Shown here piece by piece: positions 38,212 through 46,883 of a stretch of DNA of 64,000 nt (positions are counted from its first letter, which is position 1; every line of letters starts with the position of its first letter). This DNA is from an uncultured Draconibacterium sp. (GTDB taxonomy: Bacteria > Bacteroidota > Bacteroidia > Bacteroidales > Prolixibacteraceae), in contig NZ_OY781365.1 in assembly GCF_963676815.1 (NCBI RefSeq), positions 496,001 to 560,000 on the forward strand, written 5' to 3'. The translations under genes and the position numbers were made by a program. The notes below the pieces were generated by a model. That model was not told the origin of the DNA, did not search any database, and worked only from the letters and a program-made list of their open reading frames with translations.

Positions 38212-38284
38212 CACGGGAGGAGAGACTCGAACTCCCGACACCTGGTTTTGGAGACCAGTGCTCTGCCAACTGAGCTACACCCGT
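38212..38284 (-). tRNA. tRNA-Trp (CCA)
   Basis: 73 bases fold into a cloverleaf. The acceptor stem pairs ACGGGTG with CTCCCGT (one U-U mismatch), the D-arm reads GCTCAGTTGGCAGAGC, the anticodon loop is CTCCAAA with anticodon CCA between CTGGT and ACCAG, and the T-loop is TTCGAGT. CCA is not encoded. Confidence 0.96.
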
Positions 38285-38301
38285 GTTTCATTTTGCGAGT
38301 G

Positions 38302-38309
38302 CAAATATA
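38302..38309 (-). promoter_or_regulatory. -7 promoter box of tRNA-Trp
   Basis: TATATTTG on the minus strand, 17 bases before the tRNA 5' end; the same octamer precedes tRNA-Met at 44544. Confidence 0.7.
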
Positions 38310-38613
38310 GTAATTCAATTCAAATTACCTAAGCCGGCGAAAGAAATTATTTAATTTACCAGCAATCAGTGAAACGAACTTTTCTACATCTTTTTTTCGT
38401 TTACAATTAAAACCAAATAAGATTGTACAAGCGAACAAAAAAGAAAGCAGTTTTTGCTTTTCCCGCTCATTTTACGGTTTAAAAATGAATTTTATATAAC
38501 ATAAGCTTGGCGAGAAGTTGCGAACACATGCCTTTGGCCACCATATTACATTAAAAAAGAGCAACTTAAAAAGTGTAACTGCAAGAAAGTTATCAACAAA
38601 TTAGAGCAAAAAA

Positions 38614-38641
38614 AAATCCATCGAAAAACTTCGATGGATTT
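38614..38641 (-). terminator. Terminator of tRNA-Ser
   Basis: Eleven-bp perfect stem AAATCCATCGA / TCGATGGATTT with a 6-base loop, followed on the minus strand by a run of T, 3 bases after the tRNA 3' end. Confidence 0.92.
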
Positions 38642-38644
38642 CTG

Positions 38645-38729
38645 CGGAGAGAGAGGGATTCGAACCCCCGGTACCTCGCGGTACAACGGTTTTCAAGACC
38701 GCCGCATTCGACCACTCTGCCATCTCTCC
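38645..38729 (-). tRNA. tRNA-Ser (TGA)
   Basis: 85-base class II tRNA. The acceptor stem is GGAGAGA / TCTCTCC, the anticodon loop CTTGAAA with anticodon TGA lies between CGGT and ACCG stems, a long variable arm (GTACCGCGAGGTAC) is present, and the T-loop is TTCGAAT. CCA is not encoded. Confidence 0.96.
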
Positions 38730-38739
38730 AGATGCGGTG

Positions 38740-38768
38740 CAAAAGTAGATTAATTTTTTAAAGTACAA
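38740..38768 (-). promoter_or_regulatory. Promoter of tRNA-Ser with -33 and -7 boxes
   Basis: On the minus strand TTG (38768-38766), an 18-base spacer, then TACTTTTG (38747-38740), 10 bases before the tRNA. This matches the Bacteroidota primary sigma consensus TTG-N19-TAnnTTTG within one base of spacing. Confidence 0.75.
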
Positions 38769-39013
38769 AACACTTTCTGACAAAATTTTCAGAAATTACT
38801 TAAAAAAAAAGGAGGTTAGTGTTTGGGTTTTTGAAATATATTTATGAATTTAGCTAAAACTTAAAAAAGTTCTCTGAAACGCTTGATTTTACTGAATGTT
38901 TGACGAATTTTAACCCTTGAAAAAGTATATAGATTCAGAATATTCGACACAAAGTACATAGAACTAAGTTATTTATTTTCAATCACTTAATTAATTATTT
39001 AAAATTTTGCCTT

Positions 39014-39286
39014 ATGAACAAAGCTCAATTACTTGATGCGATGGCCGAAAAAGCAGGCCTTAGTAAAGCTGATGCTAAAAAAGCTCTTGATGCATTTGTA
39101 GGTGCTACTACTGATGCACTTAAAGCAGGAGACCGTGTTGCTCTTATCGGATTCGGTTCTTTCTCTGTTTCAGAACGTGGTGCCAGAACTGGTAGAAATC
39201 CTCAAACAGGAAAAGAAATTACTATCCCAGCAAAAAAAGTTGTAAAATTTAAAGCTGGTGCAGAATTAGCTGACGCTGTATCGTAA
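39014..39286 (+). CDS. HU family DNA-binding protein
   Basis: 90 residues, the exact HU length. MNKAQLLDAMAEKAGLSKAD forms the helical base, VALIGFGSFSVSERGARTGRN with the PQTGK/E arm tip and IPAKKVVKFKAG complete the DNA-bending arms. Nucleoid-associated protein that bends DNA without sequence specificity. A long AT-rich leader (over 250 bases after tRNA-Ser) precedes it and a strong terminator follows. Confidence 0.95.
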   Translation: MNKAQLLDAMAEKAGLSKADAKKALDAFVGATTDALKAGDRVALIGFGSFSVSERGARTGRNPQTGKEITIPAKKVVKFKAGAELADAVS

Positions 39287-39313
39287 CTATACGAGTAGGT
39301 AAAAAAACTGATT

Positions 39314-39338
39314 AAAGGGAAGCCAAATGCTTCCCTTT
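39314..39338 (+). terminator. Terminator of the HU gene
   Basis: AAAGGGAAGC, 5-base loop, GCTTCCCTTT, then a T-run; a 10-bp stem starting 28 bases after the HU stop. Confidence 0.92.
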
Positions 39339-39368
39339 TTTATTTAACACGATCAAACTTGAACGAAA

Positions 39369-40043
39369 ATGGATAATAAACTTCTTGAACACCTTTCCGG
39401 CTATCTTACCCCTAATCGCCTTGAGCTTTTCAATAAAGCTTTAAATATGCGCACCCGACACATTACTGTTGTTTTGGAAGACATTTACCAAAAACAAAAT
39501 GCAAGTGCGGTTTTGCGTACATGTGATTGTTTTGGAATTCAGGATGTTCATATTATCGAAGACCGCAACGAATTTCAGGTAAACCGAGAAATTGCTATGG
39601 GAGCGTCAAAATGGCTGTCGTTACATAAATACAATAGTCAGGAACATAACGCTCTCGATACAATACAATCCTTAAAAAAACAAGGCTACCGTATTGTTGC
39701 TACCACTCCGCACACCAACGATCAGGAATTACAGGATTTTGATATTACTAAAGGAAAAACCGCGCTGGTATTCGGATCGGAACTTCCGGGAATAACTGAA
39801 ACAATTATGCAAGAAGCTGACGAGTTTTTAAAAATACCGATGTATGGTTTTACCGAAAGCTTTAACATATCAGTTTCGGCGGCAATAATTTTGCATCATC
39901 TTACTATGCGCATGAGAGACAGCAAAAACCTGGATTGGCAACTGAGCGACGCAGAAAAGAACGAATTAAAAATGGAATGGATACGAAAAACCATTAAACG
40001 AAGTGAGCTGATAGAAAAACGCTTTTGGGAAGAAAACAAATAA
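39369..40043 (+). CDS. trmH: tRNA (guanosine-2'-O)-methyltransferase, SpoU/TrmH family
   Basis: 224 residues with the knotted SPOUT fold. Motif 1 is QNASAVLRTCDCFGIQDVHII with the catalytic Arg, motif 2 LVFGSELPGITETI, motif 3 IPMYGFTESFNISVSAAIIL. The N- and C-terminal helical extensions match TrmH, which methylates G18 of tRNA using S-adenosylmethionine. The exact nucleotide is inferred from the family. Confidence 0.88.
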   Translation: MDNKLLEHLSGYLTPNRLELFNKALNMRTRHITVVLEDIYQKQNASAVLRTCDCFGIQDVHIIEDRNEFQVNREIAMGASKWLSLHKYNSQEHNALDTIQSLKKQGYRIVATTPHTNDQELQDFDITKGKTALVFGSELPGITETIMQEADEFLKIPMYGFTESFNISVSAAIILHHLTMRMRDSKNLDWQLSDAEKNELKMEWIRKTIKRSELIEKRFWEENK

Positions 40044-40044
40044 G

Positions 40045-41235
40045 CTAACCTGCCCTTTTTGATTTTTCCCAGTTAACCGATTGACGCCCCTTTACATATC
40101 GAATAATACCTACAATAGAAGCATAATTTATCATCACAAAATAGTAGGGAACAAATAATGCTTTCATTCGCACTTTTTTGTTTTCGAAATACCACCCAAA
40201 AGCAGCAGTTGTATAACACAAAACCTGCAGATATAGCACCAGCGCATAAAAATTACTTGTACTCCAATTGTTAGTATTTACTACCAATAACAGATTTATA
40301 ATAAACAGTAGAAACAAAGCCGGCGGAGCAAAAGCCCAGCGCAATACTTTATGCGAAAAATACTGCCAACTCAAAATTCCACTTTTGAACGGATTGAGTA
40401 ATCCTTTTAATCGTACAATGGTTTGTATTCCTCCGGCAGCAATTCTTACTTTGCGTTTCAATTCTTCTGTTACATTTAACGAAGCAGTTTCTTCGGCATA
40501 GGCGTTTGGAGCATATGCAATTTTATAACCGCGCTGTGCAATGCGCAACGAAATAATAAAATCATCAAGCAGCGTATCGGTCTCCACATCTTCGAAAAGT
40601 TCTGAACGAACAGCAAATAATTCACCAACTGCTCCCACCGCCGAATTCAATTCCCAGTCTTTTCGTTTAATCCATGATTCCATTTTCCAGTACAAACCTT
40701 CACCGGCGCCGGCAGCTGCTTCTTCATCTTTCTGCACAATGCGCTTCTCCCCTGCCACGCAGCCAACCACCGGATTGCTGAAACAATTTACTATCTCGCG
40801 AATGGATTGTTTTCCAAGAATTGTATTCGAATCAGAAAAGATTACAATTGGCGCTTTTACAAACTTCATTCCGCGGTTCATGGCATGCATTTTACCACGT
40901 CGTTCAGGCTGATGATAAACTTCCAGCTCCTCCACTTTTTTTAATAACTCCGGACTTCCATCATCCGATCCATCTGTGACCCACACATATTGAATTTTCT
41001 CTTTTGGGTAATCAAGCGAAAAGGCATTTTCCACTTTCTTATCAATGTAATCTTTTTCATTAAATGCTGTTACAAACAAACAAACTTCCGGTTCAAAATC
41101 GCCGTTTGCAGCAAACAACTCATTCTTCTTAAAAAGCTTTTTAAGTCCAACAAAAAACCACAAAACCAGCGCATACCCAACATAAGTATAAACTAAAATG
41201 AATAGAAATAGCCAGAATAAATTGCTTAAAATCAT
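40045..41235 (-). CDS. GT2 membrane glycosyltransferase
   Basis: 396 residues. An N-terminal helix (3-30) precedes the GT-A domain: FVTAFNEKDYIDKK, WVTDGSDDGS, the metal-binding FSDSN, GEKRI and DDFIISLRIAQRGYK (acidic base region). Three or four C-terminal helices (about 295-385) follow, as in processive or polysaccharide-forming GT2 enzymes such as IcaA-like proteins. It is the last gene of a three-gene operon and overlaps the GT4 gene by 4 bases. Product glycan unknown. Confidence 0.88.
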   Translation of the reverse strand: MILSNLFWLFLFILVYTYVGYALVLWFFVGLKKLFKKNELFAANGDFEPEVCLFVTAFNEKDYIDKKVENAFSLDYPKEKIQYVWVTDGSDDGSPELLKKVEELEVYHQPERRGKMHAMNRGMKFVKAPIVIFSDSNTILGKQSIREIVNCFSNPVVGCVAGEKRIVQKDEEAAAGAGEGLYWKMESWIKRKDWELNSAVGAVGELFAVRSELFEDVETDTLLDDFIISLRIAQRGYKIAYAPNAYAEETASLNVTEELKRKVRIAAGGIQTIVRLKGLLNPFKSGILSWQYFSHKVLRWAFAPPALFLLFIINLLLVVNTNNWSTSNFYALVLYLQVLCYTTAAFGWYFENKKVRMKALFVPYYFVMINYASIVGIIRYVKGRQSVNWEKSKRAG

Positions 41236-42434
41236 TTAGTATATTGTTTGTAAAAAGCGATTAGTTTTTCAGTAATTGCTAAATTATCAAAATTCTGCCG
41301 GATAAAAAGCGATGCGTTTTCTCCAATTTCCTTAAAATATCCTTTATCAGAAATCAATCCAGAAACGGCATCGATAAACTCATGCGCATCGTTCGCTATT
41401 AAAACATTTTTACCATTTGTTACATGAATTCCTTCGGCCCCGATTGATGTTGAAACAATACTTTTTCCAAGCGCCATGCCCTCTACAATTTTTATACGCA
41501 TTCCGCTTCCTGAAAACAAAGGAACAACCATTACTGCTTTCGAATTCATAAACTGGTAGGCGTCCGCAACTTCCCCTTCAAAAATCACACCTTCAACATT
41601 TAATTTGTCGATTAGCCACTGTGGGGCATTTCGTCCCGCTACATAAAACTTCAAATCCGGATAGCTATTATGAATCTCAGTCCAGCAATTTTCAATAAAC
41701 CATACAACACCTTCCTGGTTTGGCGCCCACTCCAACGATCCCATATGAAAAAGTGACGGGAATTCGATAGTTGAAAAATCTGGAATTAGTTTTGACGAAT
41801 CGATACCTGTTTGCGAAACCTGTTTGTCTTGATTATTTCCCAATTTATCAAGTATATCTCCGTCGCGCGCTGTAATTGGCACAAGCAAGTCATAAGTATT
41901 TAACAGTTGCTTCTCAAACCGCCTGATCCGTTTTGAAAGATTCTGCAGGTAAAACTTTTTAAATCCGTGCGCCAATTTTGCTGCCCGTTCCCAAATTTCA
42001 AACTCAACATTGTGAGCACGGTACACGACTGTTGCCTCGGAATATTTTCGTATTACAGGAATATAGGGCAACACATAAAGTCCTTCTAACTGGATAATAT
42101 CGAACTGATTTTCGGTAAGTAATTGTTGCAGGTTTTTGCTAAAATTTTGATCGATAAAACGAACTGCGTTGTAAGGCCGCCGCGAGAAGATGAGATTGAT
42201 AAGTGCCTCAAAAGCATTTATTCTTGCCGGTACATCTACGAATATAAATGTGGCAAGTTTTTTTATTTCAGCAGGAATTTCATCTGCCCGAACGTGATGC
42301 TTTAAGGTATTCATTGCCAGCACGGTTACCTTATTGCCCAACTCGTAAAATCCCTTTGTCAAATTCATACAGGCTATGGCCCCACCATCCTTGGTTGGAA
42401 AAGGAACCTTATTTGTTACCTGCAATATGTTCAT
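41232..42434 (-). CDS. GT4 family glycosyltransferase
   Basis: 400 residues, GT-B fold. NKVPFPTKDGGAIACMNLTKGF is the N-terminal nucleotide-independent lobe; HMGSLEWAPNQEGVVWFIEN and the EGMALGKSIVSTSIGAEGI stretch form the donor-binding lobe with the conserved acidic E. It lies 6 bases downstream of the LptF/G gene and overlaps the GT2 gene, suggesting surface glycan or LPS assembly. Sugar specificity is not visible. Confidence 0.88.
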   Translation of the reverse strand: MNILQVTNKVPFPTKDGGAIACMNLTKGFYELGNKVTVLAMNTLKHHVRADEIPAEIKKLATFIFVDVPARINAFEALINLIFSRRPYNAVRFIDQNFSKNLQQLLTENQFDIIQLEGLYVLPYIPVIRKYSEATVVYRAHNVEFEIWERAAKLAHGFKKFYLQNLSKRIRRFEKQLLNTYDLLVPITARDGDILDKLGNNQDKQVSQTGIDSSKLIPDFSTIEFPSLFHMGSLEWAPNQEGVVWFIENCWTEIHNSYPDLKFYVAGRNAPQWLIDKLNVEGVIFEGEVADAYQFMNSKAVMVVPLFSGSGMRIKIVEGMALGKSIVSTSIGAEGIHVTNGKNVLIANDAHEFIDAVSGLISDKGYFKEIGENASLFIRQNFDNLAITEKLIAFYKQYTK

Positions 42435-42440
42435 TCCAAG

Positions 42441-43922
42441 CTATTCGTTTGAATTCTTTTTTTTGAAAAAACGTCCGAGTCCCAGGCGGGCAAAAAACTT
42501 TGAGTAAGCTTCGGCTGTCATAATTGCCGAATCAGTAGCAGCTTTATAGGTCAACCAAACTCCTATCGGGAGGAAAATATATGATGAAAACCACATTCCG
42601 TTAAACATTTGCCAAACGTCTTCACGTGCCGTCTTCTCCCCACTCATCGAAACAATGTAATACAAAATGAATAAGAATATTGACACAACTACAGGCATTC
42701 CTAGTCCGCCTTTTCGAATAATTGCTCCCAGTGGTGCACCGATAAAGAAAAATATTAATACCGCGATGGACAATGTAAATTTTCGGTGTCGCTCCATTCG
42801 GTATTTGTTCAGTAACTTCTTTTTATTGTATAGTTGCCCCTGATACATATTTACCTGCTGCATGTTGCTTCGCGCTCTGTCGAGAGCACTTTTAGCAATA
42901 TCAGCCTGCACCCACTTATCCAAACCGGAATAGTAGGCATCAAAATCAAAAATCGTATCCGCTTTCGGGTCTGCAATATCTCGTTTCAACGAATCGGTTC
43001 TGGCTGTGAGGTTATACATTCGCCGTGTTATGGTTGGCGTTATATTTATCTGCATCATATAATTCCGTACCCGCTCGTAATAATCATCAGTTAAACTGTC
43101 GTCAGCAGTTTTTAGCTGATCGATAGTAAGCATACGGTATTGGTTTTTGAAAATACTTTCGTCGCGACGGTTAAAATCAAAATTCCGTACTTTAACCCGT
43201 ATTGTTTGTTCCTCAAACCTATTTCGCTGATAAGGGTAGGTTTCCTTTTTATTGCGACTTTGTGATTTCTGCTCCTGGTAAGTAACGCCACTAAACAAAT
43301 TCAGTACCATGTACTTTTTATCTTCAGTTATTCGCAACCAACCGGAATCGGCAACCGTAACGCTTTCGTTTGGTTTATTCTTCGTATGATCGTAAATCAG
43401 CAAATCATAAAGCATTTTGGTCTCGTTATCGCGTTTTCCAACTTTAATGCTGTAGCCATCCATTTCGTTGGTAAAAACACCTTCCTGCAACACCAACTCG
43501 GGGCGCTGCTTTTTAACGCTGTAAAGCAGTGTAGAAAACTTGAGATTTGTTTTTGGTAAGATGTTGTTCGAGAAATAAAAAGCAGATCCGGTAATTAAAA
43601 CAGCAATTAAGATTAAAGGCCGCATTATCCGAAAAAGCGAAATTCCGGAAGCTTTCATAGCTACCAGCTCGTAATTTTCGCCCAATGCACCAAAAGTCAT
43701 AATTGATGCCAGCAACATAGCCAAAGGAAAAGCCAGCGGCAACATAGCAAACGATGCGTAAAACATCATTTCTGCTAAAACTTTAAGATCAAGCCCCTTA
43801 CCGACCATATCGTCTACGTACTTCCACAGAAACTGCATAAGCAGTACAAAAAGCACGATAAAAAAGGTCATAAAAAATGGCCCCAAAAATGATTTTATAA
43901 TAAAAAGATGTAGACGTTTCAT
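42441..43922 (-). CDS. LptF/LptG family permease
   Basis: 493 residues. Three N-terminal helices with the typical start (FIIKSFLGPFFMTFFIVLFV then LPLAFPLAMLLASIMTFG), a large periplasmic beta-jellyroll region (about 120-370) and three C-terminal helices (FFIGAPLGAIIRKGGLG). This is the YjgP/YjgQ family that, with the LptB ATPase, extracts lipopolysaccharide from the inner membrane. Whether it is LptF or LptG cannot be told. First gene of an operon with two glycosyltransferases. Confidence 0.88.
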   Translation of the reverse strand: MKRLHLFIIKSFLGPFFMTFFIVLFVLLMQFLWKYVDDMVGKGLDLKVLAEMMFYASFAMLPLAFPLAMLLASIMTFGALGENYELVAMKASGISLFRIMRPLILIAVLITGSAFYFSNNILPKTNLKFSTLLYSVKKQRPELVLQEGVFTNEMDGYSIKVGKRDNETKMLYDLLIYDHTKNKPNESVTVADSGWLRITEDKKYMVLNLFSGVTYQEQKSQSRNKKETYPYQRNRFEEQTIRVKVRNFDFNRRDESIFKNQYRMLTIDQLKTADDSLTDDYYERVRNYMMQINITPTITRRMYNLTARTDSLKRDIADPKADTIFDFDAYYSGLDKWVQADIAKSALDRARSNMQQVNMYQGQLYNKKKLLNKYRMERHRKFTLSIAVLIFFFIGAPLGAIIRKGGLGMPVVVSIFLFILYYIVSMSGEKTAREDVWQMFNGMWFSSYIFLPIGVWLTYKAATDSAIMTAEAYSKFFARLGLGRFFKKKNSNE

Positions 43923-44045
43923 GTACTTTCTTTCAATCTGGAAACGCTTACAAAACTAAGTTATTTTAGGAATTAGTAAAGTAAAAAAGGTTAAGAAACG
44001 TTATCGACACGGCAACACTTCTAACAAGCACAAAAGTTTAGTCAT

Positions 44046-44426
44046 TTACGAACCCAATACATGCTTCAAATCAGCCACCTGCGAATCCCACAAACCGCGT
44101 GTTTCATCTACCTCGTCTTCTTCGGCAAAATCAGTTATTAAAAGCGAAACATCGCCGGTCAATTCATCGCGTGTTATTTTAAACTCGAAATACGCTTCTT
44201 CTTCCTCATCAATCCAATTATATCTAACAAGCCGGTTATCTTTATGTAGCGTCATTTCAGCCGTTTGCTCCGATCCGTCCCAAATAAAAGTAAAGCGTTT
44301 TCCACGCACACGAACATCGTCGGCAAACCACTCAGTTAAACCCGAAGCTGTACTTAGTCTATTATATAGCACTTTAGGAGAACAATTAATAATGTATTCA
44401 AGGTTAATCTTTACTTTACCAGTCAT
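44046..44426 (-). CDS. START-like domain protein (SRPBCC fold)
   Basis: 126 residues from the ATG at 44426. The pattern of an N-terminal strand (KVKINLEYIINCSPKVLYNR), then LTEWFADDVRVRGKRFTFIW and a long C-terminal helix (WDSQVADLKHVLG) is that of the Bacteroidota START-like/AHSA1-type family. Function unknown; possibly binds a lipid or other hydrophobic ligand. The frame has an ATG six codons upstream, but the strand pattern begins after the second. Confidence 0.78.
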   Translation of the reverse strand: MTGKVKINLEYIINCSPKVLYNRLSTASGLTEWFADDVRVRGKRFTFIWDGSEQTAEMTLHKDNRLVRYNWIDEEEEAYFEFKITRDELTGDVSLLITDFAEEDEVDETRGLWDSQVADLKHVLGS

Positions 44427-44543
44427 AAGTTTGATTTTTGGCAATATAATTAATAAGAACGTAACTTACAACTGGTTAAAAATACCGGAATAAATATAAT
44501 TTGAAATTTTACAGAAATGGTTACTCGAAATAAAAATAAATAC

Positions 44544-44551
44544 TATATTTG
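44544..44551 (+). promoter_or_regulatory. -7 promoter box of tRNA-Met
   Basis: TATATTTG, 23 bases before the tRNA; matches TAnnTTTG and the box of tRNA-Trp. Confidence 0.65.
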
Positions 44552-44574
44552 CACCGCATTTTTGAAAAACAAAT

Positions 44575-44648
44575 GGCGAGGTAGCTCAGCTGGTTAGAGC
44601 GCATGATTCATAATCATGAGGTCGGCGGTTCAAGCCCGCCTCTCGCTA
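44575..44648 (+). tRNA. tRNA-Met (CAT), attachment gene of the integrated element
   Basis: 74 bases. The acceptor stem GGCGAGG pairs with TCTCGCT (two G-U pairs), the D-arm reads GCTCAGCTGGTTAGAGC, the anticodon loop TTCATAA carries CAT between CATGA and TCATG, and the T-arm is GGCGG TTCAAGC CCGCC. There is no initiator-type C-A mismatch at 1-72, so it is an elongator Met; a lysidine-type Ile tRNA is less likely. Its 3' part is duplicated at 60310-60354, so the gene is kept whole after integration of the element. Confidence 0.95.
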
Positions 44649-44649
44649 C
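44605..44649. repeat. attL core, 45-bp direct repeat
   Basis: Starts GATTCATAATCATGAGG at the anticodon arm of tRNA-Met and ends GCTAC one base past the tRNA. Identical to 60310-60354. Confidence 0.95.
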
Positions 44650-44660
44650 TTGAAAATGAG

Positions 44661-44688
44661 AGAGTTACAAGGTTTTACTTGTAGCTCT
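44661..44688 (+). terminator. Element-borne terminator for tRNA-Met
   Basis: An 11-bp stem (AGAGTTACAAG with CTTGTAGCTCT, one G-U pair), a 6-base loop and then a T-rich tract begin 12 bases after the attL core. It lies inside the element, so it replaces the chromosomal terminator now displaced to 60356. Confidence 0.88.
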
Positions 44689-44698
44689 TTTTTCTTTT

Positions 44699-44718
44699 AA
44701 ATACATATTTGAATACAT
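44699..44718. promoter_or_regulatory. Candidate integrase arm site, left
   Basis: AAATACAT and GAATACAT start 12 bases apart and are followed by GTC. The same paired arrangement occurs at 57495-57514 and 60174-60193. Confidence 0.5.
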
Positions 44719-44810
44719 GTCGGGGGTTTAATGTGTTATTTGCTTACAAACTATCAATCAATCAATTGCAACACATAAAGGTTTATCAACAATTTTTGTG
44801 AAAAAGGCAT

Positions 44811-44835
44811 AAAAAAAGCCGGATTTTAGTCCGGC
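44811..44835 (-). terminator. Terminator of hicBA
   Basis: Minus strand GCCGGA, 6-base loop, TCCGGC, then seven T; 7 bases after the hicA stop. Confidence 0.88.
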
Positions 44836-44842
44836 CTTCATA

Positions 44843-45097
44843 TTATTTTTTCTTCTTAGTCTTTTTGGGTTTTAAAAACTCCGAGAGCTCATTCCTATCT
44901 GACTCCAAGGTTCTCAAATTATTTCGAATGATGAATTCTGGTATTGGATTAACGTGGGACTGAAGGATAATAGGTCTTAATAAATCTTTGCGGCTCCATA
45001 CTTCATGACCGCCACTTGTTCTTATGCATTTTAATCCTTTATACTCTAAGAATTTTCTAAAATCTTTTAGTGGAATATTTTTAAGTCCCTTAGACAT
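44843..45097 (-). CDS. hicA: HicA-type mRNA interferase toxin
   Basis: 84 residues with the double-stranded RNA-binding-like fold of HicA. IPLKDFRKFLEYKGLKCIRT precedes SGGHEVWSR, which contains the catalytic His; a basic lysine-rich tail (KPKKTKKKK) ends the protein. The start overlaps the antitoxin stop by 1 base. It would cleave mRNA when the antitoxin is lost, stabilising the element. Somewhat longer than the 60-residue minimal HicA. Confidence 0.82.
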   Translation of the reverse strand: MSKGLKNIPLKDFRKFLEYKGLKCIRTSGGHEVWSRKDLLRPIILQSHVNPIPEFIIRNNLRTLESDRNELSEFLKPKKTKKKK

Positions 45098-45492
45098 TAG
45101 GCAACAGAAGGTATTTCTACGCTAGTCGCTGTCTTTCTAAAGTCAAAGTTATTGTATATACGACTTAAATTCTCGTTTGTTGACAACAATTCAGTTATCG
45201 TTGGAGGGACCATTGGTTTTGTTTTACTCTTTTTCAATTGCCAACCTAAACGCTTTAACTCAAGACGCAAAGTATTTTTGTTAATGCAATAACGGAAGAA
45301 CTCAGCAACAGATACTTTAAAAGATTCTCTGGCCTCATCTTCATTCGAACCATAACCATACACCTCCAATGGAGGGCAATAAACAATCGTTGTATCATCT
45401 TCCTGGAATGTAATCACATCTAATCTCATATCAATTTTGTGATTATCGAAAGATATTGATCCTTTGGCGGTGCCTTTTTTTCTTGATTGCAT
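45097..45492 (-). CDS. hicB: HicB-type antitoxin
   Basis: 131 residues from the ATG at 45492 (a TTG nine codons upstream also opens the frame). The partly degraded RNase H-like HicB core is visible: VITFQEDDTTIVYCPPLEVYGYGSN then EDEARESFKVSVAEFFRYC. The C-terminal half is probably the DNA-binding or toxin-neutralising part, without a clear helix-turn-helix. Order hicB then hicA, with coupling, is one of the two known arrangements. Confidence 0.75.
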   Translation of the reverse strand: MQSRKKGTAKGSISFDNHKIDMRLDVITFQEDDTTIVYCPPLEVYGYGSNEDEARESFKVSVAEFFRYCINKNTLRLELKRLGWQLKKSKTKPMVPPTITELLSTNENLSRIYNNFDFRKTATSVEIPSVA

Positions 45493-45539
45493 CACTTGGT
45501 CATTTTTAATTAAACACAATTGACTTGGTTTTTGTCGCT

Positions 45540-45677
45540 TAAATCAGATTGCAATAGTAAAACAAAATTACAACACTTACAAAACATTGTCAACACATTA
45601 ACAATACAATTACACAACATTTACGCAACATTTAAAGTTCAATAGTATAACAAAGCCCGGCATTAATTACCAGGCTT
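45540..45677. promoter_or_regulatory. hicB upstream region: TGTTG-rich repeats and hairpin
   Basis: On the minus strand the 90 bases before hicB repeat a TGTTG/GTAA motif at least five times (for example TTGCGTAAA, TTGTGTAAT), a likely operator array. A hairpin with arms AAGCCCGG and CCAGGCTT (one mismatch) lies at 45653-45677. The rest of 45678-45873 has three CGTGAT boxes (one followed by the inverted ATCAC) and no gene that I can see. Confidence 0.4.
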
Positions 45678-45873
45678 CGCTATTGCGTGACTCGCTTATT
45701 TGTGATGTAGATACGTGATAGCATTCTTTTATACGTGATCAATCACTGCATGGTTTAGATAATGATCAACGAAAATGCCAGCAATACAGCCGGCCCCTCG
45801 TGATATTCCTCCTCGTATATCCTGAGCGGTTCAAAATTTTTCAATAGCTTTGAGAAACTATAAATCAACCCAA

Positions 45874-46272
45874 ATGAGCAAAAACAACTCTGTTTATAAC
45901 GAACTGGTTAAAATTGTAAAGTTCAGATTTGCAAAGGAACTACAATGCACTGACATAGAATTGAAATCATTGTATCACGCGAAAAACATAGTTTCTCAAC
46001 AAACAGGTTTCCTGCTCAATGTTGATGGTTACTGCATTAAATTTATTACACCTCGGCACTTTATCGATGGTTTCATATCCTTCTTAAATAAAAGTATTGA
46101 AAGACAGAAGGATGAATATGATCGGTTACAGAACATTAAGAATGAATTTATTGATGAAATGAGTTTAGAGACGGCAATAAAAAGTCAGTATATGGTAGTT
46201 TACAAACAAGAACAGCTATTACAGAAGTTTCTTGAATTCAAGGAAGGTTTGAAACATTCAACAAAAAACTAA
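45874..46272 (+). CDS. Hypothetical protein of the element
   Basis: 132 residues (MSKNNSVYNELVKIVKFRFA), mainly helical and charged, with a coiled-coil-like stretch SIERQKDEYDRLQNIKNEFID. No family recognised. It is one of only three plus-strand genes in the element and converges on the 85-residue gene with a 4-base overlap at the 3' ends. The frame extends eight codons upstream. Confidence 0.6.
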   Translation: MSKNNSVYNELVKIVKFRFAKELQCTDIELKSLYHAKNIVSQQTGFLLNVDGYCIKFITPRHFIDGFISFLNKSIERQKDEYDRLQNIKNEFIDEMSLETAIKSQYMVVYKQEQLLQKFLEFKEGLKHSTKN

Positions 46273-46526
46273 ACCAGATACAGCGCTCCGTCCTCGATCT
46301 CACCGATATATTTACCTTCAGGTACCACGTTGTCAAATTCCGGATAGTAGGCTTGAAGGGTTTTCCCTTTGTCGCGAATACGTTTAAGGATCCTTCGTGC
46401 TTTCCGTTTCGAACCGGCGGCAATTGGAAGCAATGGTACCAGCTCATAAAGATCACCCTCACCCTTTCCGTTGACAAAGTGGTCCAGTATCTCTTCCGGT
46501 GTCATATTTTTTATTTCAGGTACCAT
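46269..46526 (-). CDS. Hypothetical protein of the element, 85 residues
   Basis: MVPEIKNMTPEEILDHFVNG, then a basic stretch GSKRKARRILKRIRDKG and an acidic C-terminus. The basic helix suggests nucleic acid contact but no domain is recognised. An internal ATG at codon 8 is an alternative start. Confidence 0.6.
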   Translation of the reverse strand: MVPEIKNMTPEEILDHFVNGKGEGDLYELVPLLPIAAGSKRKARRILKRIRDKGKTLQAYYPEFDNVVPEGKYIGEIEDGALYLV

Positions 46527-46551
46527 ACACCAAAGTTAAATATTTGGATAT

Positions 46552-46572
46552 AAAAAAACCTCCCGAGGGAGG
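46552..46572 (-). terminator. Terminator of the 90-residue gene
   Basis: CCTCC, loop CGAG, GGAGG with a seven-base A-run on the plus-strand side, hence a T-run on the minus strand, 38 bases beyond the stop at 46611. Confidence 0.75.
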
Positions 46573-46610
46573 CTTAATCATTTCGTTTAGTGTTACAAAA
46601 TCTTTTGTAC

Positions 46611-46883
46611 TCATCTCTGTGTTTCGGATAAGTTATGAGACAGTGCATTCAGCCACCATAAATCATCTGAAGCTGGCAAAATAATATGGTAGTTTTTTGC
46701 AAGCTCAGGTTCATGTCTTAACAAATAAGCCATCATTTGACTGATTGATAGAGAGGCAGTGTCAACTACATATTTGTATTTCTCAGCCTCTGCGATTATT
46801 TCTTCAACTGAATCAAGGTTGTATTCTTTTCCCTTATAAATCAGTTTACCATCAACGATTTTAGTTTCATTCTCTTTTGCCAT
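46611..46883 (-). CDS. Hypothetical protein of the element, 90 residues
   Basis: Begins MAKENETKIVDGKLIYKGKE, a small beta-hairpin-like start, followed by helices (SVEEIIAEAEKYKYVVDTA). Not recognised. Followed by a good terminator. Confidence 0.6.
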   Translation of the reverse strand: MAKENETKIVDGKLIYKGKEYNLDSVEEIIAEAEKYKYVVDTASLSISQMMAYLLRHEPELAKNYHIILPASDDLWWLNALSHNLSETQR

